Assembly (NCBI GenBank): GCA_000509225.1
Contig: BAOK01000001.1
Coordinates: 1,302,001 to 1,366,000 of the forward strand
Length of the DNA: 64,000 nt
Direction: 5' to 3'
Origin: Parvibaculaceae bacterium Mf 1.05b.01
Lineage (GTDB): Bacteria > Pseudomonadota > Alphaproteobacteria > Parvibaculales > Parvibaculaceae
Numbering within the stretch: position 1 is the stretch's first letter; each line of letters opens with the position of its first letter. Under the pieces are notes generated by a model. That model was given only the letters and a program-made list of their open reading frames with translations, was not told the DNA's origin and searched no databases. Both the position numbers and the translations under genes were made by a program. Positions 30,448-37,052 of this stretch are shown piece by piece.

Positions 30448-30639
30448 GTAAGTGCTCCTGCCCTGTTGATTTCCGATGGGGCACTAAGTGCCTATCCGGA
30501 TAGCCAATTTCAATAGTTGGCAAACCCTACCCAATCTTGAGAGGCAATCACACACCCCACACGTGCATTTGATAACCTGCTGATCTGCAGAAACATCCCG
30601 CATAGCGGGGTGTCTTGAGGATGGAGGTTTATCGTGGGT

Positions 30640-30681
30640 GGGAAAATGGTCGGCGGTGACGGGATCGAACCGCCGACCCTC
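30640..30681. repeat. Left copy of 42-base direct repeat (candidate attachment site)
   Basis: Matches 32200-32241 at 41 of 42 bases; the only difference is C at 30651 against G at 32211. The block covers the T-arm, the 3' acceptor strand, CCA and 7 bases past it. Similarity continues at a lower level to about 30700. Confidence 0.8.
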
Positions 30682-30728
30682 CTGGCGGAAACAAGGTGTT
30701 TTCTCCGCGAATTCAAACAACACCGCCA
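30647..30728 (-). pseudogene. Degenerate tRNA-Val-like sequence
   Basis: On the minus strand this can be folded almost as a tRNA. The acceptor TGGCGGT pairs with ACCGCCG (one T-G pair). The T-arm matches tRNA-Val, and loop TTTCCGC would give anticodon TCC. Several things argue against function: three bases between acceptor and D-stem, a 13-base D-loop, and a C-A mismatch at the top of the anticodon stem. The 3' half matches tRNA-Val almost exactly while the 5' half has drifted and is about 6 bases longer. Confidence 0.6.
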
Positions 30729-30789
30729 AACTTCTGACAAAAAGACGGTTTTACCATGCGGCTCACCAGATCTTAGGAGATAGCCGAGT

Positions 30790-32106
30790 ATGGAATTTGC
30801 CACAAAAGCGGATGCGGAAGCATACAATCCAACCACTGCGCCCGATTTTCTTAGTATTGCCGGTTATACGGCGGCGGGCGACCTTGGAGGGGCGCTGTAC
30901 AAAAAAGTTGCTGCAGCGCCAGCACATGTTGGCAAGTTACAGATCGCCGAAGGATCATGGTATGAAATCGCAGAGGCAGAGTTGGACAGTCGTATGGTTG
31001 GACTCCCTCTCTTCGCCAGCAACGCGGCAAGTGCGTTTGAAGACTTCCTAATCGCCGCAACTACTCTTGATGTACCGGCGATTGTTGGTGACGGACAGAT
31101 TTACGACTTTCCGACAGGAACGGTGTCACTCCCCAGCAACTTGGTCTTGCGCATGATAGGGGCGGTTTTGCGAAGAACGACGGACGTGCTGATTCCACTA
31201 TTTGAAAGCTCTTCGACGAACAACATCGTTCTTATAGGCGGTACTTTTTCCAACACCCGTCCACCCACAGCTCCGTCAATTACGAATAACACGGCGCTTT
31301 TCCTTAATGGTTCAAGTAACGTTCGCGTCACTGACATACGTGTCGAAGGAGCGTTTTATGTTGGGGTCTATTTCAGAGATTGTTTGAACGCGTCCTGCGA
31401 AAACACTCAAGTATTTGGCGTTGTAAACCGGGCGTGCTACGTGGCAGCTGCGACCTACACCGAGAATATTAGCGTCAGCGATTGTCTATTCGACGGCTAC
31501 GAGCTTGGAACAACAAACCGGCTGACGAACCACATCGTCAACACCAATGCTTTTGGTACCGGGAGCGGCAGAAACATTACCTTTACAAACTGTACTTCCC
31601 GACACGGGTCAACCAACCCAACGGGCGAAGGATTCGGCTTTAGTGACCGCATCACAGATCAGAGAGCTGTTAATTGTTTTGCATACGACTGCCCAACCGG
31701 CTTCACGCTTCAGGAGGCGAATGGTAATCCGGTTTTACGGGTTCAACTTGTCAATTGCTCATCTGAGAACTGTTCAAACAACGGCTACTTCGCTACCGGG
31801 GCTAACATTTTCTCGATTGTAGGTTCGAGAGCTACGGGTTGTGGAACCGGTTTCAACATTCTGAATAGCTTTAATTTTACAATAGCGTCTTGCATCGCAG
31901 AGAATTGCACAGCAGGTGGTTTTTCTTACGATGGAAACACTTCTGTTGGCGTTATTTCAGGCAACCTTGCCACTGTGAATGTTGGAACCGGATTTTACTC
32001 CGCTAACACAGCATCCTATCTGAATGCCAAGGGCAACATCGCGGTTAGCAATACCACTAGCTACATATGGAATGCATTCGCGAGCGACACAACCGGCAAC
32101 ATATAG
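30790..32106 (+). CDS. Phage tailspike-like right-handed beta-helix protein
   Basis: A 438-residue protein. The N-terminus (FATKADAEAY...IAGYTAAGDLGGALYKKV...WYEIAE, residues 3-65) resembles a head-binding or linker domain I know from phage tailspikes and other pectate-lyase-like phage proteins. Residues 90-430 are short repeated strands with Asn/Cys turns (NVRVTDIRVEG, NISVSDCLFDG, NITFTNCTS, VQLVNCSSENC, FTIASCIAENC), a parallel beta-helix ladder. No signal peptide is visible, consistent with a virion-type rather than a secreted protein. An AGGAGA ribosome site lies 9 bases before the ATG. No other phage gene is nearby. Enzyme activity, if any, cannot be told. Confidence 0.75.
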   Translation: MEFATKADAEAYNPTTAPDFLSIAGYTAAGDLGGALYKKVAAAPAHVGKLQIAEGSWYEIAEAELDSRMVGLPLFASNAASAFEDFLIAATTLDVPAIVGDGQIYDFPTGTVSLPSNLVLRMIGAVLRRTTDVLIPLFESSSTNNIVLIGGTFSNTRPPTAPSITNNTALFLNGSSNVRVTDIRVEGAFYVGVYFRDCLNASCENTQVFGVVNRACYVAAATYTENISVSDCLFDGYELGTTNRLTNHIVNTNAFGTGSGRNITFTNCTSRHGSTNPTGEGFGFSDRITDQRAVNCFAYDCPTGFTLQEANGNPVLRVQLVNCSSENCSNNGYFATGANIFSIVGSRATGCGTGFNILNSFNFTIASCIAENCTAGGFSYDGNTSVGVISGNLATVNVGTGFYSANTASYLNAKGNIAVSNTTSYIWNAFASDTTGNI

Positions 32107-32199
32107 AACTCTGAACACCGACGCTTCCACACCCTATGGTATGAGGGCATTCGTTCCCGACGCCCGATGTGGAATCGCAACAAATTAGGGGACATTGAA

Positions 32200-32241
32200 G
32201 GGAAAATGGTGGGCGGTGACGGGATCGAACCGCCGACCCTC
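32200..32241. repeat. Right copy of 42-base direct repeat (within tRNA-Val)
   Basis: Partner of 30640-30681. It contains the 3' part of tRNA-Val from the variable loop to CCA and 7 bases of downstream flank, so an insertion here would leave the tRNA whole. Confidence 0.8.
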
Positions 32242-32282
32242 TCGGTGTAAACGAGATGCTCTCCCAGCTGAGCTAACCGCCC
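32207..32282 (-). tRNA. tRNA-Val (TAC)
   Basis: A complete minus-strand cloverleaf. Acceptor GGGCGGT pairs with ACCGCCC, the D-arm is GCTC/GAGC, and the anticodon stem TCTCG/CGAGA holds loop TTTACAC with anticodon TAC. T-loop TTCGATC and an encoded CCA at 32207-32209 complete it. In relatives I recall this tRNA next to tRNA-Asp between hupB and nuoA; here 5.5 kb separates the two. Confidence 0.95.
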
Positions 32283-32283
32283 G

Positions 32284-32299
32284 TTCAGAAGTGTCTGAA
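32284..32299 (-). other. Hairpin abutting the 5' end of tRNA-Val
   Basis: TTCAGA and TCTGAA form a perfect 6-base stem around 4 bases, ending 2 bases before the first base of tRNA-Val. Its placement parallels the hairpin ahead of tRNA-Asp. Confidence 0.4.
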
Positions 32300-32308
32300 G
32301 CGCCGCCG

Positions 32309-32336
32309 ACATTAGTCATGGAACGCCCCACGTCAA
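32309..32336 (-). promoter_or_regulatory. Candidate tRNA-Val promoter
   Basis: On the minus strand a -35 TTGACG (32331-32336) and a -10 TAATGT (32309-32314) are separated by 16 bases; transcription would start about 20 bases before the tRNA. Confidence 0.4.
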
Positions 32337-32419
32337 GCGCCAATTGCACCAATTTTGCCGCAATACATGGCCAAAAGCCTTGATGTATGCTCACGCCAGG
32401 TCACAAACCGGGGATGCCT

Positions 32420-33490
32420 ATGAAAATCATCGTCAGATTGCTCAGCGCGGTCGCTGTCACTCTTGCAGTTTCGCTCACCTGGCTGCTTTGGCCAACCTCC
32501 ACCCCAGCCTTCGTCGACGCAAATGGTGATCCTGTTTCAGGCGGCATTGCAGAGGAAGAGTGGGTCGACGTGAATGGTCTCCCGCAATGGACTCTCACCA
32601 GGGGTCGTGACCAAGACAATCCTGTTCTACTGGTGCTCCATGGCGGTCCTGGTGCCGGTGAGTTTGCCTGGTTCCGCGCGTATAACAGCAATCTTGAGGA
32701 CGAGTTTGTTGTGGTCCACTGGGACCAGCGCGGCGCCGGCAAGAGCTTTGATCCAGACACGCCCGCTGAGACCATGAATCTTCCGCAATTCATTGCCGAC
32801 ATTGATGTCGTCGTTGATCACCTGCGTACAAAGTTCGGACGCGAGCGTATTGCCATTCTCGGCCACTCCTGGGGATCTCTTCTTGGGACAACTTATGTCG
32901 CAGCACACCCCGTTAAGGTGTCGGGATATATCGGGACTGGCCAAATCTCCGATATGGCAGCCAATGAAACCTATTCTTATGCTTTCGCTCTGGCGGAAGC
33001 TCGACGCCTGGGAAATGAGGCCGCGATAGCTCAATTGACGGACACCGGTGCGCCACCCTATGGCGTTGATGAGACATTGATTCAGCGAGAGTGGCTCACC
33101 GAGTTTGGTGGCGGGCTCACCCATGATGGCCGCTCTCAACTCACCCTCGCCTGGACAGCGCTCACCGTCCCGGAATTCAATCTGCTTGATCTCATTAACC
33201 TGGTTCGAAGCGCCCTCTTCTCCATGGGTCACCTGTGGGACCAGATTGGGAATATCAACCTTGATCAGACCTACCTGTCGTTTGAGGTGCCTGTCTTTTT
33301 TGCTCTTGGCCGCTATGACCATCAGACACCTTCTGAGCTAGCCGAAGCCTATTTCAATCGCCTAACCGCTCCCGATAAGGGGCTCTTCTATTTCGAGAAC
33401 TCCGCCCATGCGCCACCGTGGGAAGAACCTGAACGCTTTTTCGTTGTAATGGTGAATGACATCAAACCACGACTACTTCCTGACAGGTAA
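32420..33490 (+). CDS. Alpha/beta hydrolase, proline iminopeptidase-like, membrane-anchored or exported
   Basis: A 356-residue protein. An N-terminal hydrophobic segment (IIVRLLSAVAVTLAVSLTWLLW) suggests an anchor or signal. The hydrolase core has the oxyanion HGGPGAG, WDQRGAGKSF, the nucleophile elbow GHSWGS, an acid in GRYDHQTP and a His in NSAHAP, all in the order of the S33 peptidase/hydrolase family. I prefer the ATG at 32420, with GGGGA about 7 bases before it, over in-frame Mets at 32387 and 32414. The gene meets the MRJP-like gene tail to tail 3 bases apart. Confidence 0.85.
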   Translation: MKIIVRLLSAVAVTLAVSLTWLLWPTSTPAFVDANGDPVSGGIAEEEWVDVNGLPQWTLTRGRDQDNPVLLVLHGGPGAGEFAWFRAYNSNLEDEFVVVHWDQRGAGKSFDPDTPAETMNLPQFIADIDVVVDHLRTKFGRERIAILGHSWGSLLGTTYVAAHPVKVSGYIGTGQISDMAANETYSYAFALAEARRLGNEAAIAQLTDTGAPPYGVDETLIQREWLTEFGGGLTHDGRSQLTLAWTALTVPEFNLLDLINLVRSALFSMGHLWDQIGNINLDQTYLSFEVPVFFALGRYDHQTPSELAEAYFNRLTAPDKGLFYFENSAHAPPWEEPERFFVVMVNDIKPRLLPDR

Positions 33491-33493
33491 GCG

Positions 33494-34633
33494 TTACCGT
33501 CCAGGTATGCCCTCAATGTCGGCTTTGAAACGGTAGAGGTAATAGGGCGCTGCCGCCTTAATATGAGATTTGGACTGCAGCATCTGATCCGGGATCGCAC
33601 TGTCTGTGAAATAGTAGTAGCCGTCGCCGCCATATGAAATGCCGTCCGCCCACCGCACCTGATCGCTGGCGATCAGTGTTTGCAATGACCCATCCGGCGC
33701 CATGCGCGCGACACCACCATGCTCCACATCTGTGATGTAAACGTTGCCCTCAACATCGATACTCAGACCATCGCTCAGAGGTTTTTCCCCCACTCTCTCG
33801 ACTGCTGCCGCTACAGCGTCGTCTGAGGCAGATCGATCATTTAGGACAGATGTCGGGACGCGATAAAGACCATCATGGGTCATCGCGCCGTAGTAGACAT
33901 ACTCTCCCCCGGCGTCGACAACAATGCCATCCACGCCTGGCTTCAGCGCAATCAGACCACCAAAAAAAGTCATCGTCTTTTCGGGGTTTTCGATAATCCA
34001 ATCCTGGGCAATGACAGACGGATGCTCTTCGAGAACTCTCCAGGCCTCACCCGTCTCCATGTCATAGACAACCAGCGCCGGGTTCTTCCCGAAGAAGCTC
34101 ACATCAGCGATGTAGACATAGCGCCCATCTGGGGACACAGACAGATCGTTCAAAAATGATGCCCACTCGCCGATATCACTGCCGAATGTGACCTCGTGCA
34201 CAATTTCACCACTGGCAAGGTCAAACGCAGTGAGGCTTGCGCCCGCGAACCCGTGATTGCCATGATCAATCACCCAGAGACGGTTCTGCTGATCAATGGT
34301 GAGGCCGAGGGCGGTGACGAAGCGGGCCTCTGAGATTTCTCGTGTCGGATATGGAACGGCTGCGCCATCACGCACTTCATAAAGAACCGGTCCGGTAGGC
34401 CCAGATTCCGGGTGGACGGTAAAGAAAACACGACCGTCTGCCGAAGCGGCAACATTTCCAAAAGGCTCTGGGAATGCCAAGACGGTTTCCAATGCCTCCT
34501 CACCAAATAGGGGCGCTGTCGATAGGTCTAAGTAAGGGTCCCCGCCGCCATATCGGCTGTAGAGTGAGAGGGCCACAACCATCGCCAATACTAGAAAAGC
34601 CAGCCCTACGTTTCTTAGCCAAAACATGCCCAT
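33494..34633 (-). CDS. Major royal jelly/Yellow-family beta-propeller protein, membrane-anchored
   Basis: A 379-residue protein with one N-terminal hydrophobic segment (about residues 8-25) and then a propeller-like domain. FGNVAASADGRVFFTVHPE, LWVIDHGN, FLNDLSVSPDGRYVYIADVS and VYYGAMTHDGLYRVPTSVL are typical of the MRJP/Yellow family, bacterial members of which are often labelled L-dopachrome tautomerase-related or SMP-30-like. The enzymatic role of bacterial members is not settled. It is divergent from an HxlR regulator gene, which may control it. Confidence 0.8.
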   Translation of the reverse strand: MGMFWLRNVGLAFLVLAMVVALSLYSRYGGGDPYLDLSTAPLFGEEALETVLAFPEPFGNVAASADGRVFFTVHPESGPTGPVLYEVRDGAAVPYPTREISEARFVTALGLTIDQQNRLWVIDHGNHGFAGASLTAFDLASGEIVHEVTFGSDIGEWASFLNDLSVSPDGRYVYIADVSFFGKNPALVVYDMETGEAWRVLEEHPSVIAQDWIIENPEKTMTFFGGLIALKPGVDGIVVDAGGEYVYYGAMTHDGLYRVPTSVLNDRSASDDAVAAAVERVGEKPLSDGLSIDVEGNVYITDVEHGGVARMAPDGSLQTLIASDQVRWADGISYGGDGYYYFTDSAIPDQMLQSKSHIKAAAPYYLYRFKADIEGIPGR

Positions 34634-34682
34634 CTCCTTGCCCGGTTCCGTTCTGGCGCTTAAGCTGGAGATGATAGTTTCC

Positions 34683-34703
34683 TAAAGCAACTAGGTACCT
34701 TTA
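34683..34703. promoter_or_regulatory. Candidate operator in the MRJP/HxlR divergent region
   Basis: In the 77 bases between the two genes there is a perfect 8-base palindrome AGGTACCT (34693-34700) and a TAAAG...CTTTA dyad (34683-34703). HxlR proteins bind short GTAC-centred palindromes, so this is a plausible autoregulatory site. No good -10/-35 pair was found. Confidence 0.35.
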
Positions 34704-34710
34704 AGTTCCT

Positions 34711-35106
34711 ATGGAAAAAAATGATCTCAGATCTGCACCAAACGCAGGCGCCTGGCAGGACGAAGCTGGTTTTTGGGCCAAGGTTGAAGAAGCCGGTGCA
34801 AATCCAGAGTGTGATATCCGGCGGTTGCTACGGGTTGTTCTCAATCGGTGGGCACCGCTTATCCTTCTCAATCTGGCTCAGGCGCCACGCCGGTTCGGCG
34901 AGCTGCGCCGACGTATCCCAACCCTGTCGCAAAAAGTCATGACGCAGAACCTGCGTGCGCTGGAAGAAGCGGGCCTGGTCTCCCGGTCGGTGGTTGACAG
35001 CTCGCCCCCGCAGGTTACCTATGCTCTGGAACCCGAAGCCGGCCCCTTGATTGAGCACTTGCTGCAGATCGCCGCCTGGGCAAATGACCATACAGCGGAC
35101 GGTTGA
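34711..35106 (+). CDS. HxlR-family winged-helix transcriptional regulator
   Basis: A 131-residue regulator. CDIRRLLRVVLNRWAPLILLNLAQAPRRFGELRRRIPTLSQKVMTQNLRALEEAGLV-like content (about residues 33-90) is the HxlR winged helix, with the conserved Cys34 near the start that in some members senses thiols or aldehydes. It is divergent from the MRJP-like gene and followed, after about 126 bases, by an MFS transporter gene; either could be its target. Confidence 0.9.
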   Translation: MEKNDLRSAPNAGAWQDEAGFWAKVEEAGANPECDIRRLLRVVLNRWAPLILLNLAQAPRRFGELRRRIPTLSQKVMTQNLRALEEAGLVSRSVVDSSPPQVTYALEPEAGPLIEHLLQIAAWANDHTADG

Positions 35107-35232
35107 CCCGAGCGCCACAACCAAACGCAAAATAATGCTTGCCGCGGTGCCTGATTTCAGATCAAAGGCAGGTTGGAAATCCCGACCTCTTTTCGCGTGG
35201 CTGCTCATCCTAGCGTCATGTGGAGATGCCTC

Positions 35233-36486
35233 ATGACGCGCAGTCTCGCTCCCTTCTTTTCCTTGTTTCTCTCCACAGCGATCCTGTTGCTGGGTGACGG
35301 CCTGTTTGGCACCCTTCTGCCTATCAGGGGAAGCCTCAACGGTTTCTCAGCCACCAGCCTCGGGCTCATGGGCTCAGCCTATTTTGCAGGCTATATGCTC
35401 GGTGCCCTGTTCGGCCCCGCTGGCATTATGCGGGTCGGCCATATTCGCTCGTTTGCTGTCTTCGCCTCGATTGCCTCGGCGGCACCGCTCGCACATATGC
35501 TCTTTTCAGACCCTGTTGCCTGGGTGGTGCTTCGGGTTGCCACTGGCTTCTGCATTGCTGGTCTCTACATGATCATTGAAAGCTGGCTCAATGAACAGGC
35601 GACCAACTCCAATCGGGGTACGGTTTTCGCTGTCTATCGTGTGGTGAGTCTCGCGGCGCTTACACTCGGCCAGTTGGCGCTCAATCTGTTTGACCCCGGC
35701 GGCTTTGAACTCTTTGCTGTCGTCGCCATTCTGACTTCTTTTGCCCTTGTCCCTGTATCGCTCACTACCGCAGTGCAGCCTGCCCCGCTTGAGACTGCAC
35801 GTGTGAAGCTCAGCGAACTCTGGTCGATTTCACCTGTCGGCGTGATGGGCTGCTTCATCGTTGGGTTGGTCAACGGCCCTTTCTGGGCGCTGGGACCGGT
35901 CTATGCGAGGGAAGTTGGGCTCGACATTCAGGGCGTCTCATTCTTTATGACGCTGGCCATCCTGGGCGGAGCTCTGCTGCAGGTTCCTGTTGGTCGGCTG
36001 TCCGACCGGATCGACCGCCGGTGGGTTCTGATCTTTGTTCTGGCTGGTGTCACCCTCACAGCGGCTTATCTCAGTCTTGCTCCAGGACAGGTGGGAACCT
36101 CGGGCATTTATCTCGGCGCCTTCGCCTTTGGCGCCTTCGCCCTCTCGCTTTATGGCCTTTGTGTCGCGCAAGCCAATGACCACGCGGCGCCACACCAGTT
36201 TGTGCTTGTGGCAAGCGGCCTCACACTCGTCTTCGCAGTGGGTGCGATGACTGGGCCCCTCGCCATCTCTGGCCTCATCCCGCTCTTTGGTATCGGCTCG
36301 GTCTTCGCATTGTCTGCGGCATCCTCCGGACTATTCATCCTTTTCGTGCTCGCACGCATCCTCGCCCGGGAAGCGGTGCCGGAAGATGAAAAGGAAGACT
36401 TTGTTGCCGTGCCCATCAGCCAAACAACTGCGGCACCGCTGGAGCTGGACCCTCGTGCTGAGGGCGATGAAGCCACACAGAGCTAG
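35233..36486 (+). CDS. MFS transporter, YcaD-like
   Basis: A 417-residue, 12-helix transporter. Residues such as LLGDGLFGTLLPIRG in helix 1, SAYFAGYMLGALFGP in helix 2 and IIESWLNEQATNSNRG after helix 4 fit the YcaD-type MFS family of unknown substrate. The last 40 residues are a charged cytosolic tail. I start at 35233 (MTRSLAPFF) because a GGAG site lies 7 bases upstream; in-frame Mets at 35173 and 35218 have weaker sites. It ends before the hupB terminator. Confidence 0.88.
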   Translation: MTRSLAPFFSLFLSTAILLLGDGLFGTLLPIRGSLNGFSATSLGLMGSAYFAGYMLGALFGPAGIMRVGHIRSFAVFASIASAAPLAHMLFSDPVAWVVLRVATGFCIAGLYMIIESWLNEQATNSNRGTVFAVYRVVSLAALTLGQLALNLFDPGGFELFAVVAILTSFALVPVSLTTAVQPAPLETARVKLSELWSISPVGVMGCFIVGLVNGPFWALGPVYAREVGLDIQGVSFFMTLAILGGALLQVPVGRLSDRIDRRWVLIFVLAGVTLTAAYLSLAPGQVGTSGIYLGAFAFGAFALSLYGLCVAQANDHAAPHQFVLVASGLTLVFAVGAMTGPLAISGLIPLFGIGSVFALSAASSGLFILFVLARILAREAVPEDEKEDFVAVPISQTTAAPLELDPRAEGDEATQS

Positions 36487-36496
36487 CAGCTCCCAA

Positions 36497-36522
36497 CAAA
36501 AAGGCCGGCTTTCGCCGACCTT
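36497..36522 (-). terminator. Intrinsic terminator of hupB
   Basis: AAGGTCGGC and GCCGGCCTT pair with one mismatch around a short loop. On the minus strand a run of five T follows. On the plus strand the tail is TTCTTG, so it may also slow transcription from the MFS gene. Confidence 0.75.
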
Positions 36523-36560
36523 CTTGCGTTCTCTGGCTTGGCTGTCCAAACCGGAAAGCG

Positions 36561-36836
36561 TTAGCTGTTCACAGCGTCCTTAAGGCCCTTACCAGCTTTG
36601 AATTTCGGCTGGTTCGATGCCGGGATCTGGATCTTCTCACCGGTCCGCGGATTGCGGCCTTCAGAAGCGTTCCGTCGCGTAACATTAAAAGTGCCAAACC
36701 CAACCAGGCGGACTTCATCGCCCCCCTTCAGGGTGGAGGTGATTGTATCAAATACGCAGTCGACGGCTTTTGTGGCGTCGCCTTTTGCCAGACCAGTCTG
36801 ATCAGCAATGACGGCAATGAGATCGTTCTTATTCAC
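36561..36836 (-). CDS. hupB: DNA-binding protein HU
   Basis: A 91-residue HU/IHF-family protein. The dimerisation helices, the GFGTFNVTRRNASEGRNPRTGEKI arm region and the C-terminal FKAGKGLKDAV are standard. It bends and compacts DNA. Translation starts at a GTG (36834-36836). It lies after lon, the usual order in this class, but with its own promoter and a terminator between the two genes. Confidence 0.97.
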   Translation of the reverse strand: MNKNDLIAVIADQTGLAKGDATKAVDCVFDTITSTLKGGDEVRLVGFGTFNVTRRNASEGRNPRTGEKIQIPASNQPKFKAGKGLKDAVNS

Positions 36837-36887
36837 GTTCGGCCCCTCTAGGCTGCGGGGAGCGAATCCCCAGGAGATCAGGGAAAA

Positions 36888-36916
36888 GTGTAAACACCCT
36901 GCCTGAGCGGGGTCAA
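36888..36916 (-). promoter_or_regulatory. Promoter of hupB
   Basis: Minus-strand -35 TTGACC (36911-36916) and -10 TTACAC (36888-36893), 17 bases apart, about 50 bases before the GTG start and downstream of the lon terminator. Confidence 0.5.
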
Positions 36917-36996
36917 AGAATTAAGCGCAGAAATGCGCAGATTTCTGCGAGTTTTCAGATAATCATCGCCATGTTGCAGGTGCGAACGATTGGCAC

Positions 36997-37044
36997 AAAA
37001 AAGCGCTGATCTTACTGGGAGTCCCAGATCGAAAAGCGCTTTTT
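36997..37044 (-). terminator. Terminator of lon
   Basis: A long two-part hairpin: outer arms AAAAAGCGCT and AGCGCTTTTT (37044-36997) surround an inner CTGGGA/TCCCAG stem. The T-run lies on both sides, so it can work in either direction. Confidence 0.75.
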
Positions 37045-37052
37045 CTGTTTAT

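Larger units (their letters stand above)
30640..32241. mobile_element. tRNA-Val-bracketed cassette carrying one phage-like beta-helix gene
   Basis: The interval is bounded by two direct copies of a 42-base block, 30640-30681 and 32200-32241, that agree at 41 positions and lie exactly 1,560 bases apart. The right copy is the 3' part of the intact tRNA-Val plus 7 bases beyond its CCA end. The left copy is part of a degenerate tRNA-like sequence. The tRNA's 3' end points into the interval, the geometry left by elements that integrate at tRNA 3' ends. Inside there is one gene, a tailspike-like beta-helix protein, and no integrase. Hand-counted rows inside are about 42-53% GC against 55-62% in rows outside. 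I infer a mobile or once-mobile element; a local tRNA duplication remains possible. Confidence 0.5.

Noticed and set aside
30597-30610. Short CCCGC-ATA-GCGGG hairpin between yghU and the cassette
   Set aside because: Only 5 base pairs and no T-run, so I could not support a terminator.
30510-30836. Minus-strand frame with a GGSIPSPPTIF-type stretch, also seen at 32061-32312
   Set aside because: These are translations of tRNA sequence; the phrase is the typical product of reading a tRNA T-arm as protein.
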